From Corynebacterium phocae (lineage in GTDB: Bacteria; Actinomycetota; Actinomycetes; Mycobacteriales; Mycobacteriaceae), in NCBI RefSeq assembly GCF_008693075.1, contig NZ_VXKJ01000030.1:62001-126000 (forward strand): a stretch of 64,000 nt of DNA, written 5' to 3'. Under the pieces are notes generated by a model. It had not been told where the DNA came from. It made no database searches and saw nothing but the letters and a program-made list of their open reading frames with translations. A program made the position numbers and the translations under genes. Each line of letters begins with the position of its first letter. Positions within the stretch are counted from its first letter, which is position 1. Positions 1 through 8,858 of the stretch are shown here, piece after piece.

Positions 1-96
1 TGGAACCCAGACTGGTTCAAGTTCTTCCTGGGTGCCATGCTGCTCTTTGCCGTGCTTACTAATACCTCCTTCGCGAAATGGACGGCCCGAAAGTGA
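1..96 (+). CDS. ABC sugar-type importer permease, C-terminal end only
   Basis: An open frame enters from the left edge and ends at TGA 94-96, giving 31 residues. They include a hydrophobic segment (FFLGAMLLFAVL) followed by a short basic tail, as at the C-terminus of an RbsC/FrcC-type membrane permease. The next gene overlaps its end and encodes the matching ATP-binding subunit, so the two are translationally coupled parts of one importer. The permease assignment rests mainly on that neighbour, because only the last helix is visible. The substrate cannot be read from this fragment. Confidence 0.7.
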   Translation, partial: WNPDWFKFFLGAMLLFAVLTNTSFAKWTARK

Positions 97-845
97 TTGA
101 GCTAAAAAACATCGAGCAAACCTACGGCAACTTTCAGGCTCTTTCCGGCATCAACCTCACCCTGGCAGCGGGCCAAGTGACCTGCGTCTTAGGCGATAAC
201 GGGGCCGGAAAATCCACCCTGATTAAAGTCCTGGCTGGCCTGAATCCGCCCACCGCAGGGGAGATCTTGGTGGATGGCAAGGCCGCCGCTTTTGCCAGCC
301 CGCGGGATTCCCTCAACGCCGGGATTGCCACCGTTTATCAAGACCTGGCCGTAGTCCCCAGCATGTCCGTGTGGCGCAACTTCTTCCTAGGCCAAGAGCT
401 CACCGGCGCGTTCGGGGTGCTGCGGGAGAATCAAATGCGGGAGGTTACGCTGCATCAGCTAGCGGAGATGGGGATTGACCTGCCCGATGTGGACATGGAG
501 ATCTCCAGCCTGTCTGGCGGGCAGCGTCAGGTAGTAGCCATTGCCCGCGCCATTTACTTCGGCGCGCGCTACATCGTGTTGGATGAGCCCACCGCCGCCC
601 TAGGCGTCAAACAATCCAGCATGGTGCTGCGGTTTATCGACGCCGCCCGGGCGCGCGGCATGGGAGTGGTTTTTATTACCCACAACCCGCAGCACGCCTA
701 CTTGGTAGGTGATCATTTTGTGGTGCTCAACTTAGGCCGCGCCGTGCTCAATGCTCCCCGGGATGAGGTTAGTCTGGAAGAACTTACCCGTTGGATGGCC
801 GGCGGCACGGAGCTAGATGAGTTAAAAAGGGAGTTGGGCAAGTGA
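78..845 (+). CDS. ABC transporter ATP-binding protein, single-domain sugar-importer type (FrcA-like)
   Basis: A cytoplasmic ATPase of 255 residues that would energise the permease encoded just upstream. Walker A GDNGAGKST is at residues 39-47, the Q-loop glutamine near 88, the signature LSGGQ at 145-149, Walker B IVLDEP at 166-171 and the switch histidine near 202. Only one nucleotide-binding domain is present, unlike the duplicated RbsA/XylG type, so the complex probably uses a homodimer as in fructose-type FrcABC importers. ATG 78 overlaps the permease end; GTG 93 would give a 4-base GTGA overlap and is an equally plausible start. The stop overlaps the GTG of acpS, so the genes are co-transcribed. 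The sugar is unknown. Confidence 0.9.
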   Translation: MDGPKVIELKNIEQTYGNFQALSGINLTLAAGQVTCVLGDNGAGKSTLIKVLAGLNPPTAGEILVDGKAAAFASPRDSLNAGIATVYQDLAVVPSMSVWRNFFLGQELTGAFGVLRENQMREVTLHQLAEMGIDLPDVDMEISSLSGGQRQVVAIARAIYFGARYIVLDEPTAALGVKQSSMVLRFIDAARARGMGVVFITHNPQHAYLVGDHFVVLNLGRAVLNAPRDEVSLEELTRWMAGGTELDELKRELGK

Positions 846-1243
846 GCTTTGCGGTGGGCGTGGACTTAGTACACATCCCGGGCTTTGCCGCGCAGCTAGA
901 AGTGCCAGGCTCCCGGTTTGAAGCCGTGTTTTCCGCCCTTGAGCTGCGCGTAGCTGCGGGCAAAGGCACCCGCCGCGCGGAGCATCTGGCAGGCCGATGG
1001 GCCGCCAAAGAGGCCTTCATCAAGGCGTGGTCGCAGGCGCTTTATGGTGCGCCACCGGTGGTGGGGCCGGACGCTGTGGATTTCTCCCAGCTAGAAATCC
1101 GCCCTGACGCGTGGGGCCGGGTGGCCGTGGTACCCACGGGTGACCTGGCCCGCGCGGTAGCGGACTCCGTGGGTGCACTCTCCACCAGCTTGAGCATCAG
1201 CCACGACGGGGATTACGCCACCGCCACCGTCATCCTCTTCTAA
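842..1243 (+). CDS. acpS: holo-[acyl-carrier-protein] synthase
   Basis: Transfers the 4'-phosphopantetheine arm of CoA to acyl carrier domains; in corynebacteria the likely clients are the type I fatty-acid synthases. The 133-residue protein has both AcpS signatures: VGVDLVHI with metal-binding Asp8 and WAAKEAFIKA with Glu57. The length is normal for the family. The GTG start overlaps the stop of the ABC ATPase by 4 bases (GTGA), so it is translated from the same message despite the unrelated job. No terminator for the + strand is evident after it. Confidence 0.92.
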   Translation: MSFAVGVDLVHIPGFAAQLEVPGSRFEAVFSALELRVAAGKGTRRAEHLAGRWAAKEAFIKAWSQALYGAPPVVGPDAVDFSQLEIRPDAWGRVAVVPTGDLARAVADSVGALSTSLSISHDGDYATATVILF

Positions 1244-1394
1244 CCGCCCGCTGCTTGTTCCGGGGACCTATGCAAAGCTGCGTTTAAGCGATCTTCCCTG
1301 CGGTACTAAAGCACCCGCGCCAGAACCAGACTGGACCGGCGCACGGCGTGGAGGGCCCTTCGCAACCGGAACACTTTTATCCAAAGAAATACTA

Positions 1395-1423
1395 ATGGCC
1401 CGCTCCGAAGGGGAGCGGGCCAT
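1395..1423 (-). terminator. rho-independent terminator of the large surface-protein gene
   Basis: A perfect 12-bp stem (1395-1406 with 1412-1423, loop GAAGG) lies 35 bp past the stop of the surface-protein gene. Read on the minus strand it is followed by a T-rich stretch (TAGTATTTCTTT). The hairpin could also stop transcription coming from acpS. The rest of 1244-1457 shows nothing else. Confidence 0.8.
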
Positions 1424-1457
1424 CAACTATCTAGGGACATCCGGGAAAGCTAGGAGA

Positions 1458-4400
1458 TTACTTCTGCTTTGGCTTAGCGGATGAGCCCTCAGATCCTTCC
1501 TTGTTGGCAACGGAGGAAAGACCGTCATAGTCATCCATGCAATTGCTAGCAATCTTGTCCGCGATGAGCAGGCCGATTGCGGTGAGCGCAATGCCAAATG
1601 CGGCGGTCCCAAGATCCCGGGCTGGGAAGTTTGGACCCGTGAACTTGCTTACGGCGTTGGCTAGGTCACTGTTGAAAATGCCCATCGAACGCTGAATCTG
1701 GGAGTTGACATCGCTGACCGCGCGGCTGACCTCGTACTGGAAACGCTCCAAACCAGGCAGGCGTACCTGGGTGGCAATTCCAAGCGGAATCAGCAGCAGT
1801 AGCGGAACGCCTACGCCAACTAGGGAAGCCACGCACTGTTCATTGATGGACGAAGAACCGGCTGGTGCCGGAGGAGTCTTGTCTCCACCCGGTGTCACAG
1901 TGATGATGATCTTCGTGCCGTCTTCGAGCGTGATGACGTAGTCGCCCGGTTTAGCGCCTTCGTCGAAGATGATGTCAACGCCGTTATTGCCCTCAGTGAT
2001 CTGAACCGTACCTGGGGCAACTGGATTACCGTCTGGGCCAGTGATTCCGCCGTCGGCAATGGGGTTGCTGCCATCGGTATCAATGGTGATCTTGGTACCC
2101 GGCTTAACCGTAATGTTCTTATCCTCCGGTTCACGCGTCACAGTTGCGGTGACCGGGATGGACTCAGTGGAGTTATCAGGGTAGGTAACCTTCACCGGGA
2201 AGGTGTAGGAACCCGGCGTTGCGTCCTTGTTAGGCGTTACCTTGATGGCACCAGTGTTCGGATCAACCTCAAACTGTCCTGGGAAACGGTCTACACCGCT
2301 GCCAGGGGCGAAGGTGGTATCAGCTGGCAGATCCTTGCCGTTTTTATCATTAGGAGCAGGGATAACGGTGGTCTTGCCGCGTGGCGTTACCTGTGGTTTA
2401 CCGTAAGTTGGGTCGTAGTCCTGTGCATTGGTGCTGCCAACACTCCGGGTCTTGGACTCAACTGTGAGCTTGGCCGTGGCCGTCTCACTCGATCCATCTG
2501 GGTACTGAACAACAACCGGGAAGTTAATCTTGGCATCTTTCGCGTCATTTGGAATAACAACCGTGATGTCACCCTTGTCATTGATGTCAATCCTGTACCC
2601 GGCCGGAATGCCATTCGGCTTGACAAACGTGGTACCTGAAGGAAGGTTAGTTTCCTTCTGCTTAAACTCTACCGTTTGGCCGGGAGCTGCCTTCTTGGGG
2701 TCGTATCCCGGCGAGTAGTTGCTGGCATCAGTGCCGTCCGGATCCGTGACATTGACCTTGATTCCCGTCACATCGGTCGAACCATCAGGGTAGGTCACCT
2801 CAACAGGAACAGTGATTTTAGTAATCGGGGCATCTACGTTCGGGGTGAAGGTTGCTGCGCCCGTGTTGGAATCAATTTCAACCGTGCCTGGGAACTGGTC
2901 AGCTCCAGCACCCGGGGCAAACGTGGTACCGGAGGGTAGTTTATCCGCGTTGTTGGGCAGTACAGGATCCGACTCCTCGCCGCGAGGGGCCTCTGCGGTC
3001 GGGTAGGTCGGGTTGTGGAGACTCGAATCCTTGTCCTCAACAGTGAACTTGGCGTTAGCCACTTCATCCGAGCCATCCGGGTAGGTGAAGCTCACCGGGA
3101 TAGTGATGACGGTTCCCGGATTGGCATCCGCTGGCGAGGTGACAGTCAAATCACCGGTCGCGGAATCGACTTCAATAGACCAACCTTCTGGTGCTTTGCC
3201 AATCTCAGCAGTGGTGCCAGCAGGAAGATCCTTGTCACCAGTCTGCTCAATTTGTGTAGCTACACCAGCCTTACCCTTGGTTGGGTCATAGGACGGGGTA
3301 TTTTCCGCCGCGTTATCTGGAGTCGGATTGTCGTTATCCTGCAAGTCAGGCTTACCGTTGTTGTTTTCATCGGTGATGCCGGTGTGGTTAGGATCTTCGT
3401 CGTCGGTGATGGATTCGTCGGCGTTGTTTTCGCCATCTCCGTCCCAGTCTTCTTCGCCGTCACCGGTGCCGTCACCGTCAGTATCTGGATCTTGTGGATC
3501 TAGACCCGGGGTGGCGTTTTCGTCCGCGTCGTTAACGCCGTCGCCGTCGGAGTCTTTGTCGTTGATATCCGGGGTGTTGTCACCGTCGGTGTCAGTGGTG
3601 TCGCCGGAGGTTTCATCTGACTCGTCTTTGTTTTTGATGCCGTCGCCGTCTTGATCCTCGTCACCGTCATTGGTGCCGTCACCGTCGGTGTCGGGGTTCT
3701 TTGGATCTAGGTTCGGGTCGGTTTCTTCGTCAGCGTCGGAGATTCCGTCGTTGTCATCATCGGTGTCCTCGTCATCGGGGATACCGTCGCCGTCGTTGTC
3801 GGGCTTGCCGTCCTGGAGGTCCGGTTTGCCGTTCTTAGGATCCTTGTCGGTGATACCTTCGTGGTCGGGATCTTCATCCGGGGTGATGGATTCGTCGGCG
3901 TTGGGCTTTCCGTCTTCGTCCCAGTCCTCTTGGCCGTCACCGGTGCCGTCACCGTCGGTGTCGGGGTTGGTGGGGTCTAGGCCGTCGGTGGCGTTTTCGT
4001 CTGCGTCGGAGACGCCGTCGCCGTCGGAGTCTTTGTCGTTGATGTCCGGGGTGTTGTCACCGTCGGTGTCGGTGGTGTCGCCGGAGGTTTCATCTGACTC
4101 GTCTTTGTTTTTGATGCCGTCGCCGTCTTGATCCTCGTCACCGTCATTGGTGTTGTCACCGTCGGTGTCGGGGTTCTTCGGATCTAAGTTCGGGTCGGTT
4201 TCTTCGTCGGCGTCGGAGACTCCGTCGTTGTCATCATCGGTGTCCTCGTCATCGGGGATACCGTCGTTGTCATTGTCGGGTTTGTCGCCGCCGTCAGTGT
4301 TGGGCTTGCCGTCCTGGAGGTCTGGTTTGCCGTTTTCGGGATCCTTGTCGGTGATGCCTTCGTGGTCGGGATCTTCATCTGGGGTGATGGATTCGTCGGC

Positions 4401-6713
4401 GTTGGGCTTTTCGTCTTCGTCCCAGTCCTCTTGGCCGTCACCGGTGCCGTCACCGTCGGTGTCGGGGTTGGTGGGGTCTAGGCCGTCGGTGGCGTTTTCA
4501 TCAGCGTCGTTGACGCCGTCGCCGTCGGAGTCTTTGTCGTTGATATCCGGGGTTTTGTCACCATCGGTGTCGGTGATGCCGGTGTGGTTTTCATCCTCGT
4601 CCGGGGTGGTGGACTCGTCTTTGTTTTTGATACCGTCGCCGTCTTGATCCTCGTCGCCGTCATTGGTGTTGTCACCGTCGGTGTCGGGGTTCTTGGGATC
4701 TAGGTTCGGGTCGGTGTTTTCATCAGCGTCGGAGACGCCGTCGCCGTCGGAGTCTTTGTCGTTGATGTCCGGGGTGTTGTCACCGTCGGTGTCGGTGGTG
4801 TCGCCGGAGGTTTCATCTGACTCGTCTTTGTTTTTGATGCCGTCGCCGTCTTGATCCTCGTCGCCGTCATTGGTGCCGTCGCCGTCTGAGTCGGGGTTCT
4901 TTGGATTTAGGTTCGGGTCGGTGTTTTCATCAGCGTCGGAGATTCCGTCGTTGTCATCATCGGTGTCCTCGTCATCTGGGGTGCCGTCGCCGTCGGTGTC
5001 GAGTTTCGGAACGGTGACCTTTGCTGTGACATCTTCCTTAGAGCCGTCCGGGTAGGTTACCTCAACGGTGACTTCATAGTCTCCGTCTTTGGCGTCCTTT
5101 TTCGGTGTGACGGTGATTTCACCGGTTTTGGGATCAACCTTCACAGTTCCAGGAACATCGCTGTTCTTTTTCTCGAAGGTTGTATCCTCCGGGATATCCT
5201 TGCCGTTAGCGTCCGTGGGAGGAGCAATAACGGTCTCCTTACCCTGCGGAGCAGTAGCCTCCTTGTATTTCGGATCGAAGTTGTCTTTATCCTCCTTGAT
5301 GACTATCACTGTGTGGGAATTACCTTTGGTGGTTCCCGCCAGAGCAAAGTGGACGTTGTTAAAGCTTCCCGAGGAATCGCGTTCCGGCACTGGATCAATT
5401 CCGGCGTTGTGCGTGTTCATTGGAACGTGGCCGTTGTCGTAAGGCCGCTCGTATGGATTCCAACCGTGGCCGTCTTCGAGGAATTCATCCGTTCCCCAGG
5501 GGTTGCGGAATTCTGGCACAGTCCAAGCAGAAAGGTTAGTCTTTACGCCTTCGTCGTCTTCGACCCACATATAGATGTAGTCAGCGATTTTGGGGTCCTC
5601 GAAGGAGGATTTCAAGGTGTACTCACCGGCATCATTGGTGGTTGCCTTGTAGACAGTGAAGTTCTCGGGATTCTGGCGCACGTACTCAGCCATGAGTTTA
5701 TGGCGTTTTGGGAGCTTATCCCCATCATGGCGGAAGGCGTCTCTGCCTTGGTTAGTTTGTTGGCGGATCTCATTTAACTCGCGGTAAGCTTCAAGATTAG
5801 GAACTGCCTGGTAGACGGTCATCCCGGCGGCGGGGGTATCGATCCCGGAATCGAATTTCACGCCGTTGTCCGAGCTGTCGTTTTGGCCACCCCAATTGTT
5901 CTCAGACTCGGTGGAGTTCATAGTGTCAACCCACACCTTGCCGGAGTAGAAACGTACATTTCCGCTAGTGGGTTCGTCTACGATCTGGTCTCGCAGTTGC
6001 GTTGCTGCGGGAGACGCTTGGTAGACCTTGACCATGGTCTGACCCCAGGTCACCTCGTTGCCAGAATGTGGATCGGTGAAGTACTCGTGGATCTTTACCG
6101 TATTCTCGTTCTTGGGGTCAAAAACGTTTCCACCCGGGTTGGAGCGGACCAATGCCATCGGCTCGCCGATTTCCGGGTTGTTAGCAACGTTATCTTCGCC
6201 CAGCATGAATTGAATGTTGGAGGAACCAGGTGTGGTCGCAGAATTTTTAAGCGTGGGTTGACCATCTTTGAATTTGAAGGCGTAGACGTTTACATTTTCG
6301 AAATCAGATTCACGGACCATAGTTTTGTGAATTTTGGACCATGAACCGTCCGGCTTTTCATAGCGCATGTAAAGGATAGTGCCGGCTGGGACCTGGGTGT
6401 CGCGCCAGTGGGCGCGGAGGTCGGCCGCATTAACATTTGCCCGGTCGGCAAACTGAGCAGCGCCCCAGATGGAAGACTTCAAACGATTAAGTTCATCCTT
6501 GGTTGGGGTTTGACCGGCGTCGAAGGGGTCCGCGTCAATGATGTTGGCCGGATCCCACGCGTCTGCAGAAGGCATTTCGGCGTTGGCGGAGGGGATGATC
6601 TGGTTGGAGACGGCGGGCAGGCCCTGAATCCCAAGGGCCGCAGTGAGCACTGCGGCTGTGAATATAGTTCCGCGGCGTTTGCCACGGTAACGGAAGAGGG
6701 AAGGTTTTCTCAT
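1458..6713 (-). CDS. large secreted surface protein with YPDG/Rib-like domains and aspartate-rich calcium-type repeats
   Basis: A 1751-residue cell-surface protein of unknown ligand. The start is ATG 6713, chosen because AGGAG lies 8 bp upstream and a long signal peptide follows (basic RGKRRG, hydrophobic core, probable cleavage after ANA at 45). Residues about 46-480 are non-repetitive. Then comes one Ig/Rib-like domain ending in YPDGS, about 570 residues of DxDxDGxxD thrombospondin-type-3-like repeats with NDxD and GIxD connectors, and four more YPDG/YPDN domains. The C-terminus has no LPXTG motif. Instead it carries two hydrophobic segments (GVGVPLLLLIPLGIATQV and one near the end) around an amphipathic stretch, a C-terminal module I know from other corynebacterial surface proteins. 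Adhesin or matrix binding is an inference. Confidence 0.85.
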   Translation of the reverse strand: MRKPSLFRYRGKRRGTIFTAAVLTAALGIQGLPAVSNQIIPSANAEMPSADAWDPANIIDADPFDAGQTPTKDELNRLKSSIWGAAQFADRANVNAADLRAHWRDTQVPAGTILYMRYEKPDGSWSKIHKTMVRESDFENVNVYAFKFKDGQPTLKNSATTPGSSNIQFMLGEDNVANNPEIGEPMALVRSNPGGNVFDPKNENTVKIHEYFTDPHSGNEVTWGQTMVKVYQASPAATQLRDQIVDEPTSGNVRFYSGKVWVDTMNSTESENNWGGQNDSSDNGVKFDSGIDTPAAGMTVYQAVPNLEAYRELNEIRQQTNQGRDAFRHDGDKLPKRHKLMAEYVRQNPENFTVYKATTNDAGEYTLKSSFEDPKIADYIYMWVEDDEGVKTNLSAWTVPEFRNPWGTDEFLEDGHGWNPYERPYDNGHVPMNTHNAGIDPVPERDSSGSFNNVHFALAGTTKGNSHTVIVIKEDKDNFDPKYKEATAPQGKETVIAPPTDANGKDIPEDTTFEKKNSDVPGTVKVDPKTGEITVTPKKDAKDGDYEVTVEVTYPDGSKEDVTAKVTVPKLDTDGDGTPDDEDTDDDNDGISDADENTDPNLNPKNPDSDGDGTNDGDEDQDGDGIKNKDESDETSGDTTDTDGDNTPDINDKDSDGDGVSDADENTDPNLDPKNPDTDGDNTNDGDEDQDGDGIKNKDESTTPDEDENHTGITDTDGDKTPDINDKDSDGDGVNDADENATDGLDPTNPDTDGDGTGDGQEDWDEDEKPNADESITPDEDPDHEGITDKDPENGKPDLQDGKPNTDGGDKPDNDNDGIPDDEDTDDDNDGVSDADEETDPNLDPKNPDTDGDNTNDGDEDQDGDGIKNKDESDETSGDTTDTDGDNTPDINDKDSDGDGVSDADENATDGLDPTNPDTDGDGTGDGQEDWDEDGKPNADESITPDEDPDHEGITDKDPKNGKPDLQDGKPDNDGDGIPDDEDTDDDNDGISDADEETDPNLDPKNPDTDGDGTNDGDEDQDGDGIKNKDESDETSGDTTDTDGDNTPDINDKDSDGDGVNDADENATPGLDPQDPDTDGDGTGDGEEDWDGDGENNADESITDDEDPNHTGITDENNNGKPDLQDNDNPTPDNAAENTPSYDPTKGKAGVATQIEQTGDKDLPAGTTAEIGKAPEGWSIEVDSATGDLTVTSPADANPGTVITIPVSFTYPDGSDEVANAKFTVEDKDSSLHNPTYPTAEAPRGEESDPVLPNNADKLPSGTTFAPGAGADQFPGTVEIDSNTGAATFTPNVDAPITKITVPVEVTYPDGSTDVTGIKVNVTDPDGTDASNYSPGYDPKKAAPGQTVEFKQKETNLPSGTTFVKPNGIPAGYRIDINDKGDITVVIPNDAKDAKINFPVVVQYPDGSSETATAKLTVESKTRSVGSTNAQDYDPTYGKPQVTPRGKTTVIPAPNDKNGKDLPADTTFAPGSGVDRFPGQFEVDPNTGAIKVTPNKDATPGSYTFPVKVTYPDNSTESIPVTATVTREPEDKNITVKPGTKITIDTDGSNPIADGGITGPDGNPVAPGTVQITEGNNGVDIIFDEGAKPGDYVITLEDGTKIIITVTPGGDKTPPAPAGSSSINEQCVASLVGVGVPLLLLIPLGIATQVRLPGLERFQYEVSRAVSDVNSQIQRSMGIFNSDLANAVSKFTGPNFPARDLGTAAFGIALTAIGLLIADKIASNCMDDYDGLSSVANKEGSEGSSAKPKQK
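3310..5005 (-). repeat. coding direct repeats, aspartate-rich (thrombospondin type 3-like) region
   Basis: In-frame DNA repeats inside the surface-protein gene. The same block (starting GGGGTTCTT on the + strand) recurs at 3693, 4170, 4686 and 4893, that is at intervals of 477, 516 and 207 bp, all multiples of three. Each block encodes runs of DTDGD-type calcium loops. Neighbouring copies differ at few positions, so recent duplication and copy-number variation between strains are likely. The repeats are long enough to cause assembly errors. Confidence 0.85.
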
Positions 6714-6813
6714 AAGACACTCCTGAGTAGGTAAATGAAAATTCCCCAAGTAGTTTACTAGAATTTCCCAGTTTTATACGGGTAGGGGTAACTGTGGGAT
6801 TGGGTCCCTAGGT

Positions 6814-6830
6814 TGGCTATGTAATAGCCA
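6814..6830. promoter_or_regulatory. dyad in the upstream region of the surface-protein gene
   Basis: A perfect inverted repeat, TGGCTAT-GTA-ATAGCCA, lies about 100 bp upstream of the surface-protein start inside an AT-rich stretch. A -10-like TATAAA (minus strand, near 6773-6778) sits between it and the gene. It could be an operator; no regulator is identifiable. The remaining bases 6835-7345 hold no gene or RNA I can recognise. Confidence 0.35.
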
Positions 6831-7345
6831 CTGGTTAATCCAACTTTTTAATATATTGATGAACAATGTGTTCGGGGGTGAGTTACATGTATATTCTCTG
6901 CGGTGCCTCTTTGGTGGTGAGGGGGCAGGTGGATGCGGGCCGGAGTGTAGCTAAGGGAAGCGGGTGGTGTGGGATTTTTGTTGTGATTGCTAAAACTGGA
7001 GAAATTGCTGGCGTGGGACCTTGGGCGTAGCACCTGCGGATATGTCGGATTGATAGTTTATGTGAGAACGAGGTTTAGTGAAAGATAATTTTGATTATGG
7101 TAGTAGGCGGCGCACCGGCCGGGGTGTACCTTTTGACTTCCTTGCGTAGGAAATGACCGTGAGGATAAAGTCCTGCCGCTAGTGGCGTGTGGATATCAAT
7201 ACAGGTTTAAATACTAGCTTTTTCGTTTTGCGTGATGGAATGGTTAGCGGCAGGCCGGCTGGATCTTGGTGGGGAGCTATGATGCAGGGGCGGTGGCGGG
7301 CTCCTAGTCTTAGGGTTCGCTAAGGATTTTGGGGGGCGGAGTTTG

Positions 7346-7978
7346 TTACGTGGTGGCCACTGCAAAAAGGTAGGCCAAGAGCATGCGTTTTACTTCTGCC
7401 ACGATGGTGTCAAAATTCTCTGGCTCACCGCTGGCGGCGTAATTGAGCATGGACACTACTGAGTGGACCAAGAACCCGGATAGTTCCATGCGCTGTTCGT
7501 AGGGCATTCCGTGGGCTAGTGGGCGTAGCATCTCCGCTAGGGGCTCTAACATCTCGCGTTCCGTGGCTGCGGCCGTAGCGCGGGTGGCGGGTGTGGATTG
7601 CACGGCGTGCCACACGGCGCGGCGTGACGGGTCTTTCTGCCACATGCTGGCCAGGTGGTCGATGAACTCGTTGAGAAAATCTGGCCATTGCAGGGCGGGG
7701 ACGCGGTCGGAGAACCGGCTGAGCTCCGCTAAGTTCTCAGCGGTATCCTGCCGGTCCAGTTCGCAGATTAGGACGTATTTGTTGGCAAAGAACTGGTACA
7801 AGGTGCCAATGGGCACTTCTGCCCGGCGGGAGACTTCATCAAAGGTAAAGGACTCAAATCCGGTTTCCACCAAAACTTCACGGGCCGCGCTTAGGATGCG
7901 GTCAAAGCGCGCGCGGCTGCGCGCCTGCGCGGGGCGGCGGCGCGGAACGAGGATTTCAGTCTTTTCCGTCTGGGTCAT
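7346..7978 (-). CDS. TetR-family transcriptional regulator
   Basis: 210 residues. The N-terminal helix-turn-helix is typical of TetR (about residues 22-68: RILSAAREVLVETG, FTFDEVSRRAEVPIGTLYQFF). The C-terminal part is a helical ligand/dimer domain without a recognisable signature. It lies 9 bp downstream of bcp on the same strand, so the two form an operon, which suggests a link to peroxide or lipid-peroxide stress. That link is inferred from position only. The ligand and target sites are unknown. Confidence 0.9.
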   Translation of the reverse strand: MTQTEKTEILVPRRRPAQARSRARFDRILSAAREVLVETGFESFTFDEVSRRAEVPIGTLYQFFANKYVLICELDRQDTAENLAELSRFSDRVPALQWPDFLNEFIDHLASMWQKDPSRRAVWHAVQSTPATRATAAATEREMLEPLAEMLRPLAHGMPYEQRMELSGFLVHSVVSMLNYAASGEPENFDTIVAEVKRMLLAYLFAVATT

Positions 7979-7987
7979 GGACTTGAA

Positions 7988-8461
7988 TTACAGGTCGATC
8001 TCTTTGAGGATGCGGGCCACATGGCCGGTGGCGCGGACGTTGTACTTGGCTAGAGCAATGTCGCCTGCCGGGCTAATGAGGAAAGTGGAGCGGATGACTC
8101 CTTGGACTTTCTTCCCGTAGTTTAGTTTCTCCCCAAAAGCACCATAAGTCGCCATGACTTCCTTATCCGGGTCTGAGAGCAAGGTGAAATTCAGGCCGTG
8201 GTCGGCGCGGAATTTTGCCAGTTGTTCCGGAGAGTCAGGGGAGATACCCACCACGGCGGTACCCGCGTCATTGAGCTGGGCCAGGGAGTCGCGGAAGTCG
8301 CAGGCCTGCTTGGTGCATCCCGGGGTGTTGGCGCGGGGATAGAAGTACATCAACACGCGTTGACCAGCGAAATTTTCCAGGCTTACCTGGGTGCCGGTGT
8401 CATCTTTTAAGGAGAATGCTGGGGCTTGGGAGCCAACGTGCAAACGGGGTGTTTCAGACAT
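7988..8461 (-). CDS. bcp: thioredoxin-dependent peroxiredoxin, Bcp/PrxQ type
   Basis: A cytoplasmic thiol peroxidase reducing hydrogen peroxide and organic hydroperoxides. At 157 residues it has the normal length. The peroxidatic cysteine is Cys49 in NTPGCTKQACDF and the resolving Cys54 is five residues on, the PrxQ arrangement with an intrahelical disulfide. It precedes the TetR gene by 9 bp. The 115-bp gap to the divergent DUF3618 gene must hold both promoters; an 8-bp palindrome GTTTAAAC lies at 8478-8485, 17 bp upstream of this start. Confidence 0.93.
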   Translation of the reverse strand: MSETPRLHVGSQAPAFSLKDDTGTQVSLENFAGQRVLMYFYPRANTPGCTKQACDFRDSLAQLNDAGTAVVGISPDSPEQLAKFRADHGLNFTLLSDPDKEVMATYGAFGEKLNYGKKVQGVIRSTFLISPAGDIALAKYNVRATGHVARILKEIDL

Positions 8462-8576
8462 AGTATCTAGCCTACAGGTTTAAACGTTGTGCCTAATCGC
8501 GGCATGGCTGGCTCAGGTAAGCTAATCTGGCAAGAGTAAAAGATTTAACCTGAAGACTAACTAATAGGAGTACACC

Positions 8577-8852
8577 GTGGCACGTAGCATGGATGACATT
8601 CAGCGCGACATTGAGCGCACCCGCCGCCAGCTGGCAGGCACCCTGGATGAGCTAGCCCACCGCACTAAGCCTGAGACTTTGGCGGAGGACGCCAAGGCGC
8701 AGGCTGTCAACAAGTTGCAGGACCAAAATGTTCAGATTGCTCTGGCGGGCGTTGCCGCAGCTGTTGTTGGCCTAGTAGTAATCAGCGTGGCTCGCTCCCG
8801 CAAGCGCAGCAAGGATCTCAAGGAATTGAAGAAGTTGCTGGCCTCCCGCTAA
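8577..8852 (+). CDS. DUF3618 family single-pass membrane protein
   Basis: A 91-residue protein. Residues 1-30 (DDIQRDIERTRRQLAGTLDEL) form the amphipathic helix that defines DUF3618. One membrane segment follows (about 53-71, IALAGVAAAVVGLVVISVA), then a basic tail RSRKRSK. The start is GTG 8577 with AGGAG six bases upstream. The family is widespread in actinobacteria and has no agreed function. The gene ends 6 bp from the end of pncA, convergently. A coiled-coil or scaffolding role at the membrane is a guess. Confidence 0.85.
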   Translation: MARSMDDIQRDIERTRRQLAGTLDELAHRTKPETLAEDAKAQAVNKLQDQNVQIALAGVAAAVVGLVVISVARSRKRSKDLKELKKLLASR

Positions 8853-8858
8853 GCAGCG

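Noticed and set aside
3328..4854. Ser/Phe/Val-rich open frames on the + strand through the repeat part of the surface-protein gene
   Set aside because: They are the antisense of Asp/Gly codon repeats (GAC, GAT, GGC), which happens to lack stops; no ribosome sites, and the minus-strand gene is complete with a signal peptide.
7000..7345. Gene or RNA in the gap before the TetR gene
   Set aside because: No frame with a ribosome site, no tRNA-like or terminator structure seen.
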